64,000 nt of DNA from UBA6055 sp965214085 (GTDB taxonomy: Bacteria; Chloroflexota; Anaerolineae; Aggregatilineales; Phototrophicaceae), in contig OZ243937.1 of NCBI GenBank assembly GCA_965214085.1, positions 62,001 through 126,000 of the forward strand, written 5' to 3'. Shown piece by piece: positions 35,301 through 43,924 of the stretch. The notes under the pieces are model-generated. The model did not search any database, had not been told where the DNA came from, and saw only the letters and a program-made list of their open reading frames with translations. Position 1 is the first letter of the stretch; every line of letters starts with the position of its first letter. The translations under genes were made by a program, and so were the position numbers.

Positions 35301-36212
35301 ATGATCGAAGGCATCGCCCCGATTTTATTCACGCCCTTTGACAAAAGCGGCGACATCGACGCGGACGGCTTGCGCAATATCGTTCGCTTCGAAGTCGACG
35401 GCGGCGTCCATGCCATCGGCATCAACGGTTTCGCCAGCGAAGCCTACAAAATGACCGACGAAGAGCGCTTGCGAAATGTCGAGATTGTCGCCGGCGAATT
35501 GGCCAACGCACTGCCGCTCATCATAGGCATCGCGCCCACCAGCCTCGAAGCGGCTATCAAGCAAGCGCGGCAACTGGCGCCATATCGACCGGCCGCCCTG
35601 ATGACGCTGCCGCCAGCGACCATGGATAATGGCGTCCAGGCGCTAGTCGACTTCTACATCGACTTTGGCCGCGCCAGCGATGTGCCGATCATCATCCAGC
35701 AAGCGCCGCATATCCCGATGTATCGTCATACGGAGCTGCCCGCGGAAGCCTTGGCCGAGATCGCCGATCAAGCGCCAGCCGTGAAATACTTCAAGATCGA
35801 AGGCCCCGGCTCGGCGGCCAAGATGAGAGCGCTGGCGCCTTTGCTCGCTGGCGGGGCGCTAATGTTCGGCGGCGGCGGCGGCATCACCGCGCTCGATGAA
35901 TTGCGCAGCGGCGCTGGCGGCTTGATACCCGGCGTCGGTTTCAACGAGATTTTCCTGGCCGCCTGGGACAAGTGGACGGGGGGCGAAGCTGACGCGGTCG
36001 CCAAAATCATCAGCGACGGCGATCCCTTGATTAGAGCGGTCTCCGGCAGGGGGCATGAATACTCGCTGCACATGCGCAAGCAGTTGATGAAACGCTACGG
36101 CGCCATCGATTGCGCCTATGCGCGCCGCCCGACCCCGCCCTTCGACGAATGTGATTTGCCCGCCTTCTTTGCTATAGTGGACCAGCTTGAACTGCGCGTT
36201 TCAGTGACCTGA
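35301..36212 (+). CDS. DapA-family lyase/dehydratase (sugar-acid type)
   Basis: A 303-residue class I aldolase/dehydratase of the dihydrodipicolinate synthase superfamily, with the N-terminal IAPILFTPFDKSGDID and the Schiff-base Lys in AVKYFKIEGPGS near residue 165. The family's catalytic Tyr in Y-N-x-P is absent (IIIQQAPHIP near 135), and Q/A occupy the position, which separates it from true DapA and NanA. Members next to 2-oxoglutarate-semialdehyde dehydrogenase include 5-keto-4-deoxyglucarate and 2-keto-3-deoxy-pentonate dehydratases, whose product is 2-oxoglutarate semialdehyde. The next gene encodes that dehydrogenase, which supports such a role. GGAG stands six bases before the ATG. Confidence 0.82.
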   Translation: MIEGIAPILFTPFDKSGDIDADGLRNIVRFEVDGGVHAIGINGFASEAYKMTDEERLRNVEIVAGELANALPLIIGIAPTSLEAAIKQARQLAPYRPAALMTLPPATMDNGVQALVDFYIDFGRASDVPIIIQQAPHIPMYRHTELPAEALAEIADQAPAVKYFKIEGPGSAAKMRALAPLLAGGALMFGGGGGITALDELRSGAGGLIPGVGFNEIFLAAWDKWTGGEADAVAKIISDGDPLIRAVSGRGHEYSLHMRKQLMKRYGAIDCAYARRPTPPFDECDLPAFFAIVDQLELRVSVT

Positions 36213-36215
36213 CAA

Positions 36216-36466
36216 TTGTAAGGCTTGTCTGGTACTGTAACGTCGCCGCCGCTCGCTCGGCCTAGGCGAAGATTCGACAGTTTTGCCACCGAGTGCACCG
36301 AGTTAGATAGAGGACACAGAGGAAAGGCATCATGCTTAGTCCAAACACAGAATCGGCGAACATGCGGACTATTCTTGACTCGACCAACCGCCATATTCCC
36401 TGGAAATCCTCTCTGTGCCCTCATATTCACTCATTTCCCTCGGTGGCAAAAGTGTCGCGAATCCCA
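36216..36466. repeat. Dispersed repeat block A upstream of the semialdehyde dehydrogenase
   Basis: The 366-base gap holds TTGTAAGGCTTGTCTGGT, CGCTCGCTCGGCCTAGGCGA, TTTTGCCACCGAGTGCACCG and GAGGACACAGAGGA (36216-36325). It then has an inverted copy of the last part (CCTCTCTGTGCCCTC ... CCCTCGGTGGCAAAA, 36409-36453). A block very like 36216-36325 recurs after the dehydrogenase at 38231-38339. No gene is seen; GGGCGGGCCGATGGGTCGCC lies just before the next ribosome site. Confidence 0.6.
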
Positions 36467-36578
36467 AAGAGCGCGGCACCCGCCCCGACCAAACGTACTG
36501 CCATCGGAATGTGAGTACCGGACAAGCCTTGTATGGGCGGGCCGATGGGTCGCCCGGAAACAGATAGGAGATCAATCC

Positions 36579-38156
36579 ATGCAACTGACTGGCCGCAACT
36601 ATATCGCCGGCGCTACATCCGCAAAGGGCGCTGATACCTTCTTCAGCGTCGATCCGCGCGACAAGACTGCCGGCGACCTGCCCTTCCACAGCGCCACGCG
36701 TGGCGAGGTTGATCGCGCGGTTGGCGCCGCCGTCGCCGCCTTTGACGAAATCCGCCGCTTCCCATCGAGCAAGATCGCTGACTTTCTCGACGAAGTCGCT
36801 GCGCAGATCGAAGCGCTGGGCGATGACCTGCTGCATACCGCCGACCGCGAAACCGGGCTGGGCTTGCCGCGCTTGACCGGCGAACGCGGGCGCACAACCG
36901 GGCAAATCCGGTCATTCGCGGCTTTGCTGCGTGATGGCGCTTATGTACGCGCCATCCTTAATAGCGAAGGTCCCGGCCAGCCCGCCATCAAGCAGATGCA
37001 ATTCCCGCTGGGGCCGGTGGCGATTTTCGCCGCCAGCAACTTCCCCTTCGCATTCGCCGTCGCCGGTGGGGACAGCGCCTCGGCTTTGGCGGCCGGCTGC
37101 CCCATCGTCGTCAAGGCGCACCCGGGTCATCCGGCCACTTCCGAAATGTTCGCACAGGCGATTTCCGCAGCCGTCGTAACGCAGGGCTTCCCCGCGGGAA
37201 CCTTCTCCATGCTGCAAGGCAGCGGCATCGATGTCGGCGGCTGGCTGGCGGAGCACGATGGCATCGAAGCGGTCGGCTTCACCGGCAGTTTGCGCGGCGG
37301 CCGCGCCATCCACGATATCGCCGCTCGCCGTCCGCGCCCCATCCCCGTCTACGCCGAAATGGGCAGCGTCAATCCGGTTGTCATCACCCCAGCGGCTCTG
37401 GCCGCGCGCGCTGATGACATCGCCGAGGGGCTGGTCGCGTCCGTGACGATGGGCGCGGGGCAATTCTGCACCAATCCCGGCTTGATCCTGCTGGAGGACA
37501 GCGGCGCTTCGCGAGACTTCATCGCTGCCGTGACCGCACAGATGGGCGCAGCGCCCGCTGGCGTCCTGCTTAACGAGGCGGTCGCGAGCGGCTTAAATAC
37601 CGCGGTCAGCCAGACATCGGCGAATCCGCAGATTGATGTCTTAACTGGCGCCGAAGCCAGCGCTGTCGATGACGCCTTCTGCTACAGCAATACCGTCATG
37701 CAGACTAGCGCCTCAGCCATCCGCGCCGACGACCGCCTGCAAGTCGAGCACTTTGGTCCGGTGACGCTCTTCGTGCTCTGCGATGACCGCGACGACTTGC
37801 GCGCGACGATCGACGCCCTCGAAGGCAATTTGACCACCACCGTGCACGCCGAAGACAGCGAGCTGGCGGATATCGGCGAGCTGCTGCATCAACTGCGCGA
37901 GAAGGCCGGCCGCGTGATCTGGAACGGCTTCCCCACTGGCGTCGCTGTCGTGCACGCCATGCAGCACGGCGGGCCTTATCCCGCCACGACCGCGCCGGGC
38001 ACAACTTCCGTCGGCATGAACGCGATCTACCGCTTCATGCGCCCCATCGCCTTCCAGAATGTGCCGGACGCGCTGCTGCCGCCGGCGCTGCAAGACGGGA
38101 ATCCACTGGGGATTCTGCGCCTGGTGGATGATGTGTATACGGATGGGGCGGTTTAG
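36579..38156 (+). CDS. 2-Oxoglutarate-semialdehyde dehydrogenase (aldehyde dehydrogenase family)
   Basis: A 525-residue aldehyde dehydrogenase of the KGSADH subgroup, which oxidises 2-oxoglutarate semialdehyde to 2-oxoglutarate at the end of oxidative pentose and hexarate pathways; cytosolic. Motifs are GPVAIFAASNFPFAFAVAGGDSASALAAGCPIVVKAHPGHP for the cofactor site, GFTGSLRGGRA, Glu in YAEMGSVNPVVI near residue 260, and the catalytic Cys in TMGAGQFCTNPGL near 298. The length and the GxGQFCTxPGL form fit this subgroup rather than succinate-semialdehyde enzymes. The frame runs open from 36225, but the upstream part is repeat DNA, and AGGAG lies eight bases before the ATG at 36579. It sits directly after the DapA-family gene. 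Confidence 0.88.
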   Translation: MQLTGRNYIAGATSAKGADTFFSVDPRDKTAGDLPFHSATRGEVDRAVGAAVAAFDEIRRFPSSKIADFLDEVAAQIEALGDDLLHTADRETGLGLPRLTGERGRTTGQIRSFAALLRDGAYVRAILNSEGPGQPAIKQMQFPLGPVAIFAASNFPFAFAVAGGDSASALAAGCPIVVKAHPGHPATSEMFAQAISAAVVTQGFPAGTFSMLQGSGIDVGGWLAEHDGIEAVGFTGSLRGGRAIHDIAARRPRPIPVYAEMGSVNPVVITPAALAARADDIAEGLVASVTMGAGQFCTNPGLILLEDSGASRDFIAAVTAQMGAAPAGVLLNEAVASGLNTAVSQTSANPQIDVLTGAEASAVDDAFCYSNTVMQTSASAIRADDRLQVEHFGPVTLFVLCDDRDDLRATIDALEGNLTTTVHAEDSELADIGELLHQLREKAGRVIWNGFPTGVAVVHAMQHGGPYPATTAPGTTSVGMNAIYRFMRPIAFQNVPDALLPPALQDGNPLGILRLVDDVYTDGAV

Positions 38157-38230
38157 GAGTTCAATGCAGCGGGGGCAAATGACACTTGCCCTAGGTATGG
38201 CAGGAGCTTCTCGACGCAATTTGCCACAAG

Positions 38231-38560
38231 CTGTAAGGCTTGTCCGGTTATGTGACTCAGCTGCCGCTCGCTTGGCTTAGGCGAATACTCGACATCTTTG
38301 CCACCGAGTACACCGAGTTTGATAGAGTACGCAGAGGGAATCCCTCTCTCTGCCCTCAGTAGAACCAGGTAAGTAATGAAAATTTCGCTAACACGACGAT
38401 ATGTAGGGGCGACTGCCCGAAACCTCTCATTCCAGCGGCAGCGTGATACCAGATTGGTCGCCCCTACAAATATGTAAATTGACGCACAGCCGGGAATCCG
38501 CTACCAAGCCGAGCCTTCAATATCGCCCGTTTGTTAGATTCCTCTGTGCTCTCTGTGGTG
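38231..38560. repeat. Dispersed repeat block B downstream of the semialdehyde dehydrogenase
   Basis: The 406-base gap contains a close copy of block A (CTGTAAGGCTTGTCCGGT, CCGCTCGCTTGGCTTAGGCG, TTTGCCACCGAGTACACCGA, 38231-38339). It is followed by an inverted pair TGTAGGGGCGAC (38401-38412) and GTCGCCCCTACA (38456-38467), and by CCTCTGTGCTCTCTGTGGTG near 38538. No coding potential. The paired blocks flank the dehydrogenase gene as direct repeats. Confidence 0.65.
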
Positions 38561-38562
38561 AA

Positions 38563-40473
38563 TTAATCCTCCAGCGTGCTCAAATCCCCTAACGGCTGAC
38601 CCAGCGCCTGCGCCTTGAGCACACGCCGCATAATTTTGCCGCTGCGCGTTTTGGGCAGATTGTCCACAAACTCGATCTGCGCCGGCACGGCAATCGGACC
38701 CACCTCATGCCGCACATGCGCCTTGAGCTCCGCTTCCAGCGCTGCTGAGCCGTCCAGGCCTTCCACCAGGATGCAGTAGGCGAAAATCTTGTTGCCGCGC
38801 AATTCATCCGGAATGCCAATCACCGCTGACTCGGCCACCGCGCTGTGGCTGACCAAGCCCGACTCGACTTCGGCTGTGCCCAGGCGATAACCGCTGACCT
38901 TGAGCACATCATCGTTGCGGCCGATGACCCACAGGTAGCCGTCTTCATCGCGCCGCGCCGTATCGCCGGCCAGATACCAGCCTTGCTCGCGGTACTTCTG
39001 CCAATACTGGCTGATGAAGCGCTCGTCATCGCCGTAGACCGTGCGAATCATGCTGGGCCAGGGCGTCTTGATGACCAGGTTGCCATCTTCGTTGGCGCCA
39101 ACCGGGACGCCGTCCTCATCGACGATATCGACCTCAATGCCCGGGAAGGGGCGGGTGGCGCTGCCGGGTTTCAAGTCCATGGACGGCAGCGGCGTGATCA
39201 TAAAGCCGCCGGTTTCCGTCTGCCACCAGGTATCGATGATGGGGCACTGTTCCGCCCCGATAACGCGGTGATACCAGCGCCAGGCTTCCGGGTTGATGGG
39301 CTCGCCGACTGAGCCCAGCAGGCGCAGGCTGCTCAAGTCATGCCGCGCGGGCCAAGCCTCGCCGAAGCGCATCAAGCCGCGGATGGCCGTGGGCGCTGTG
39401 TACAATATCGACACGCCGTAATCGGCCACGATCTTCCACCAGCGGTCGGGGTAGGGGTAGGTCGGCGCGCCTTCATAGATGATGCTGGTCGCGCCCAGAA
39501 TCAACGGCGCGTAGACGATGTAACTGTGCCCGGTGATCCAGCCGGGATCAGCCGCGCACCACCAGCGGTCATCTTCTTTGATGTCAAAAGCCCATTCGAG
39601 CGTGGTCGAGGTATATACTTGATAGCCGCCGTGCGTATGCAGCACACCCTTGGGCTTGCCGGTGGTGCCGCTGGTATACAAGATGAAGAGCGGGTCTTCC
39701 GCGTCCATGACCTCGGTTTCGGCACGAGTCGAGGCGATGGGCAGCGCCATCAAGTCCTGATACCAGTAGTCGCGGCCCGGTTCCATGGCGATGTCATGAC
39801 CAGTGCGCTTGACGACGATGACGGTCTCGACGACCGGCGAGCGCTGCACCGCCTCGTCCACTGTGTCCTTGAGGCGCACGATCTTTCCGCGCAGCCAGGC
39901 GCCGTCGCAGGTGATCAAGACTTTGCTCTGCGCATCCTCGATGCGGCTGGCCAGGGCCTGTTCCGAGAAGCCGCCGTAGACCACGCTGTGGGGCGCGCCG
40001 ATTTTGGCGCAAGCCAGCATGGCGATGGCGATTTCCGGCACGCGCCCCATGTAAATGGTGACGCGGTCGCCCTTGGCCACGCCCATGCTGCGCAGCACGT
40101 TGGCGAACTTGTTGACCTCTTGCCACAGCCGCCAATACGACAGCGAAACTTTTTCGCCGTCCTCGCCCTCCCAGAGGATGGCCAGCTTGTTGCGCCGCCA
40201 AGTCGACACATGCCGGTCGAGCGCATTGAGGACCATATTGGTTTTGCCGCCGACAAACCACTTGTAGAAGGGTTTATTGCTGTCATCGAGGACTTGGTCC
40301 CACTTTTGGTACCATTGCAGCGTCTCGGCGCGCTCCGCCCAAAAGGCCGCTGGGTCTTGGCGCGCCAAGTCAGCCATCGTCTCATAATCCGGCACGTTCG
40401 ATTGCGCCACCATGTCCGCCGACGGGCGATACCATTCGCTGGTTGGAGGGGTAAAACCTTGCTCAGCCATCAA
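38563..40473 (-). CDS. acsA: Acetyl-CoA synthetase
   Basis: AMP-forming acetate-CoA ligase, 636 residues, cytosolic. It has P-loop-like motif YTSGTTGKPKGVLHTHGGY near residue 265, WWQTETGG near 412, the hinge region GWYLAGDTARRDEDGYLWVIGRNDDVLKVSGYRLG near 500-535, and the C-terminal PKTRSGKIMRR whose Lys is the usual acetylation switch. The DNGADGWITGHSY-type pocket (AADPGWITGHSYIVYAP) with Trp412-like WWQTE favours acetate over larger acids. It may feed the malate synthase encoded at 437. Monocistronic, divergent from the second sugar importer. Confidence 0.95.
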   Translation of the reverse strand: MMAEQGFTPPTSEWYRPSADMVAQSNVPDYETMADLARQDPAAFWAERAETLQWYQKWDQVLDDSNKPFYKWFVGGKTNMVLNALDRHVSTWRRNKLAILWEGEDGEKVSLSYWRLWQEVNKFANVLRSMGVAKGDRVTIYMGRVPEIAIAMLACAKIGAPHSVVYGGFSEQALASRIEDAQSKVLITCDGAWLRGKIVRLKDTVDEAVQRSPVVETVIVVKRTGHDIAMEPGRDYWYQDLMALPIASTRAETEVMDAEDPLFILYTSGTTGKPKGVLHTHGGYQVYTSTTLEWAFDIKEDDRWWCAADPGWITGHSYIVYAPLILGATSIIYEGAPTYPYPDRWWKIVADYGVSILYTAPTAIRGLMRFGEAWPARHDLSSLRLLGSVGEPINPEAWRWYHRVIGAEQCPIIDTWWQTETGGFMITPLPSMDLKPGSATRPFPGIEVDIVDEDGVPVGANEDGNLVIKTPWPSMIRTVYGDDERFISQYWQKYREQGWYLAGDTARRDEDGYLWVIGRNDDVLKVSGYRLGTAEVESGLVSHSAVAESAVIGIPDELRGNKIFAYCILVEGLDGSAALEAELKAHVRHEVGPIAVPAQIEFVDNLPKTRSGKIMRRVLKAQALGQPLGDLSTLED

Positions 40474-40601
40474 CTGCTCCTCATCAACTCTATGTCACCG
40501 CGCCGGGCTGCCCGCAGCGCGCCACTTGTATTCGCAGCGCCCATTATAGACGAAAGGCTGAAGAATTCGACACCCGCGCGGGCGGCGCTTGCCGCCTGTA
40601 T

Positions 40602-40629
40602 TTGCAACATTCCCGCGCCGCGCTATAAT
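40602..40629 (+). promoter_or_regulatory. Sigma70-type promoter before the second binding-protein gene
   Basis: TTGCAA (40602-40607) and TATAAT (40624-40629) are 16 bases apart, a good -35/-10 pair, about 45 bases before the ATG at 40674. AAGGAG lies in the leader. No operator-like palindrome is visible next to it. Confidence 0.6.
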
Positions 40630-40673
40630 TGGACGGGTATGTAAATTGAAAAGTATCCTGAAGGAGAAAGATT

Positions 40674-41978
40674 ATGTCCAAGCGAATTTCACGCCGTGAC
40701 TTTTTGCGCTACACCGGCATGGGCAGCGCCGCCGCCTTTGCCGCCGCGTACGGTATGCCTCTCGGCACGGCCTTGGCGCAAGCGCCTCCGGGCGATAGCG
40801 AGGGCCACCTGGTCATTTACAACTTCGGCATCCCAGAACTTTATCAACTTGCCATTGATCGCTTCAACGAGCGCTATCCGAATGTGACGGTCGAGGCGCT
40901 CTACATCCCGTCGACGGAAGGCTGGGGCGGTTACCAGACCAACCTCGCTCTGCGTATGCGCAGCGGGCAGCAGACCGACATTATGGCCACAGCGATTGAA
41001 GTGGCGCATGAAGCCATCGCCCAGGACATCCTGCTGCCGTTGGACGACGTCATCGCCACCGAGCCAGAGCTGCAGACCGTGCTTGACGATTCGCATCCGG
41101 CGCTGCGTGATGCCCTGCTGGGCGCGGATGGCCACAACTATTACATCACGCGCGAGTGGAACAACATGATCATGCACTACAGCCCGTCGAAGTTTGAAGC
41201 GGCCGGGCTGGGCACGCCGGCGCCAGACTGGACCTGGGACGACTTCCTCGAAGCCACTATCGCGCTGACTTCCGGCGAAGGCGAAGACAAGGTATTCGGC
41301 TACGTCCTGCCTTGGTTCTTCTTCGGCTATACACCCTGGTTCTACACCAATGGCACATCAGTGTTGACTGACGACTGGTCGCAATCCAACCTGGACGACC
41401 CCAAGGTGATGGAGACGGTGCAGTTCTTGCATGATCTGGTCTACAAGCATGGCGTAGCGCCCAATGTCGAAGGCGCGGATCAAGGCGGGCTCTTTACTTC
41501 CGGGCGCGCCGCAATCGTATCGGCGGGCCGCTGGCCCTTCAACAGCTACCATGTTGCCGAACACGATGACGTCGATATCGTGCATTGGCCCCGCAATCGA
41601 GCGGCCACCACTGTCTTCGGATCGGGCGGCTGGGCGATTACGCGCATGGCGGAAAATGTTCCCTTGGCTATTGAGCTTATCAAAGACCTCTCTTCGTTGG
41701 AGACAGACGCGGACATGGTCGCCTATCGCACCTCAATGCCGGCGCGCCCGGAAACGGTGCAGACCGAAGAATTTCTCAGCTTCCCGGCCCACGCCAACTA
41801 CTTCTGGGAGAGCCTGGACGATATCAAGCCAGTGCCTTCACCGCCCAATTTCGCCGCTATGCAGGAGATCGTCCATCGTCACCTCAGCGACATCATGGCG
41901 AACAATGTCGAGATCGAGGCCGGGCTCGAAGCAGCGCACACCGAGCTCAGCGCCGAGATGGCCACGCTCGACAACTAG
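40674..41978 (+). CDS. Sugar ABC transporter solute-binding protein (family 1, Tat-exported)
   Basis: Sugar-binding protein of 434 residues with a twin-arginine signal (ISRRDFLRYTGMGSAAAFAAAYG, cleavage near ALAQA). The mature SBP_bac_1 fold includes YNFGIPELYQLAIDRFNERYPNVTVEALY and GRAAIVSAGRWPFNSYH. It is followed by two CUT1 permeases and a GH116 glucosidase, so the ligand is probably a beta-glucoside or related oligosaccharide (inference from operon). A clear promoter and an AAGGAG ribosome site precede it. A 14-bp hairpin after its stop may keep its level above that of the permeases. Confidence 0.92.
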   Translation: MSKRISRRDFLRYTGMGSAAAFAAAYGMPLGTALAQAPPGDSEGHLVIYNFGIPELYQLAIDRFNERYPNVTVEALYIPSTEGWGGYQTNLALRMRSGQQTDIMATAIEVAHEAIAQDILLPLDDVIATEPELQTVLDDSHPALRDALLGADGHNYYITREWNNMIMHYSPSKFEAAGLGTPAPDWTWDDFLEATIALTSGEGEDKVFGYVLPWFFFGYTPWFYTNGTSVLTDDWSQSNLDDPKVMETVQFLHDLVYKHGVAPNVEGADQGGLFTSGRAAIVSAGRWPFNSYHVAEHDDVDIVHWPRNRAATTVFGSGGWAITRMAENVPLAIELIKDLSSLETDADMVAYRTSMPARPETVQTEEFLSFPAHANYFWESLDDIKPVPSPPNFAAMQEIVHRHLSDIMANNVEIEAGLEAAHTELSAEMATLDN

Positions 41979-42019
41979 CGCGCTGGCTGGAAATAACAAC
42001 GCCGCCTTTGCCGATTGGC

Positions 42020-42055
42020 GCATAAGCTTGCATTATTGATCATGCAAGCTTATGC
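42020..42055 (+). terminator. 14-bp perfect hairpin between binding protein and permeases
   Basis: GCATAAGCTTGCAT (42020-42033) and ATGCAAGCTTATGC (42042-42055) pair perfectly around an eight-base loop, 41 bases after the binding-protein stop and just before the permease start. No T-run follows, so it is more likely a transcript-stabilising or attenuating stem than a full terminator. Confidence 0.6.
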
Positions 42056-42076
42056 CTTCATTTAGTCGAAGGGATA

Positions 42077-42970
42077 ATGATGTCAGGCCTCACGCCGAAG
42101 GCACGTGAAGCGCTTGCTGCCTTTCTTTTCATCTTGCCGACGCTGATCGGTTTCGCCATTTTCATTGCCTATCCCTTGATTGAGTCCCTGCGCATCAGCT
42201 TCTACGAGTACGGCATTTGGGGCGATACGACCTTCATCGGCACAGAGAATTTCGAGCGCCTGGCGACGGATACGCGCCTGCACCGCACCTACCGCAACAC
42301 CGTTGTTTTTACTATGTTCGCGGTCTTTTTGAATGCGGGCGTCGGCCTGTTGCTGGCGGTCTTCATAAATCGCCGTATGCCTGTGCTGGTGAGCAACTTC
42401 TATCGCTCGGTATTCTTCTTCCCGATCTTGGTCGCCCACACCTATATTTCGGTCATTTGGAAATACCTATACGCCGAAGATACGGGGGTATTTAATTTCT
42501 ATCTCAGCTTGCTCAATATTGACGCCATACCCTGGCTGCGAGAGCCCGGCTGGGCGATGGCGGCGATTATCATCATGGATGTATGGAAGAACGCTGGCTT
42601 CGCCATGCTGGTCTTCCTGGCGGGATTGCAATCCATCCCCAACGAATACTACGAAGCTGCGCAACTGGATGGCGCCAGCGAGCGGAAGCTATTCACCCGC
42701 ATCACCATACCACTGCTTAGCCCGACGATCTTCTTCATCCTGGTCATCTTCTTCATCGGCGCGTTCCAAGTCTTCGATTCTATCTTCGTGCTAACAGGAG
42801 GTGGCCCCGGCGACGCCACGCGCTCGGTGGTGATGTATATCTATCAGCAGGCTTTCCAGCGGCTGGATTTCGGCTATGCCGCCGCCATTTCGTGGACGCT
42901 CTTTCTGGTGATCATGGCGGTGACGCTGGTGCAGTTTTGGGGCGGCCGCCGCTGGGTTCACTACGAATAG
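42077..42970 (+). CDS. Sugar ABC transporter permease (MalF type)
   Basis: CUT1 permease of 297 residues. Helices begin with ALAAFLFILPTLIGFAIFIAYPLIESLRISFYEYG, and GTENFERLATDTRLHRTYRNTVVFT follows. The EAA loop is YEAAQLDGASERKLFTRITIPLLSP near residue 195, and TGGGPGDATRSVVMYIYQQAF is a typical MalF loop. Two adjacent ATGs (42077, 42080) are both usable behind AAGGG. The second permease follows after 15 bases. No ATPase gene is in the operon. Confidence 0.93.
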   Translation: MMSGLTPKAREALAAFLFILPTLIGFAIFIAYPLIESLRISFYEYGIWGDTTFIGTENFERLATDTRLHRTYRNTVVFTMFAVFLNAGVGLLLAVFINRRMPVLVSNFYRSVFFFPILVAHTYISVIWKYLYAEDTGVFNFYLSLLNIDAIPWLREPGWAMAAIIIMDVWKNAGFAMLVFLAGLQSIPNEYYEAAQLDGASERKLFTRITIPLLSPTIFFILVIFFIGAFQVFDSIFVLTGGGPGDATRSVVMYIYQQAFQRLDFGYAAAISWTLFLVIMAVTLVQFWGGRRWVHYE

Positions 42971-42985
42971 GCGATAGAACCGGGC

Positions 42986-43888
42986 ATGCATACTCAGATC
43001 AATCGGTACCGCGCTCGCATCCTGGCCCTACCCTGGCGACAGGGCAAGCCTCTCAAGTGGCAGGATGCCTTATCCTTCATTGTGCTTAGCATCGCCGCGA
43101 TTCTGGTGTTGATGCCGCTGTTGTGGATGTTTTCTCAGTCGCTGCAACCGCTAGGCGAAGGCTTCAAGTTGCCGCCGAGTTGGCTGCCCACCCAATGGAA
43201 CTGGGACAACTTCTTGAAGCCCTTCCAAGCGCGCGAGGGCCAATACAGTGTGCCCTTCGCGCTATTCTTCGGCAACAGTTTCAAAATCGCCACGCTGACG
43301 ACCATCGGGCAACTCATCACCTGCTCTATGGCCGGTTATGCCTTTGCCCGTCTGCGCTTCCCGGGGCGGAATATCCTGTTTATGCTGCTGCTGGCCGCGT
43401 TGATGGTGCCGGGCCAGGTGACCATCATCCCCATTTACCTGATGATGGCCGACCTGGGGCTGGTGAACACGCACGAATCGTTGATCTTGCCGGGCTTGGT
43501 CAACGTCTTCGGCTTATTCCTTATGCGGCAATTCTTTATGCAGATGCCGCAGGAGCTTTTTGACGCCGCGCGAGTGGATGGCGCCGGGCATTTTCGCTGT
43601 TATATGCAGATCGCGCTGCCTTTAGTCGGTCCCGGCTTGGCGACTTTGGGCATCATCTCCTTCAACGCCAGTTGGAATGGCTTCTTCGCCGCGCTGATAT
43701 TCTTGACCGACGATAACTTAATGACGCTGCCACAAGGCATCGCTATGTTGACGGGACGCATGAGCGGAGGCGACCCGTCGGTGGTGATGGCGGCGGTGGT
43801 TTGGGCGATTCTGCCGGTGCTGCTTGTCTTCATTGCGGCGCAGCGCTGGATCATTGAAGCCCTAACGCGCTCCGGTATAAAGGGCTAG
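42986..43888 (+). CDS. Sugar ABC transporter permease (MalG type)
   Basis: Second CUT1 permease of the GH116 operon, 300 residues. It has SFIVLSIAAILVLMPLLWMFSQSLQPLGE, the MalG core FARLRFPGRNILFMLLLAALMVPGQVTIIPIYLMM, and the EAA loop FDAARVDGAGHFRCYMQIALPLVGP near residue 200. It ends QRWIIEALTRSGIKG, a normal MalG tail. The GH116 gene begins 36 bases later, so transporter and glycosidase are probably co-expressed. Confidence 0.93.
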   Translation: MHTQINRYRARILALPWRQGKPLKWQDALSFIVLSIAAILVLMPLLWMFSQSLQPLGEGFKLPPSWLPTQWNWDNFLKPFQAREGQYSVPFALFFGNSFKIATLTTIGQLITCSMAGYAFARLRFPGRNILFMLLLAALMVPGQVTIIPIYLMMADLGLVNTHESLILPGLVNVFGLFLMRQFFMQMPQELFDAARVDGAGHFRCYMQIALPLVGPGLATLGIISFNASWNGFFAALIFLTDDNLMTLPQGIAMLTGRMSGGDPSVVMAAVVWAILPVLLVFIAAQRWIIEALTRSGIKG

Positions 43889-43924
43889 TACAATATTCGA
43901 CTTGAAAGATGAGGTCACGAAGAA

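Noticed and set aside
36225..36578. N-terminal extension of the aldehyde dehydrogenase
   Set aside because: The translated stretch is repeat DNA with no family match, and a ribosome site precedes ATG 36579.
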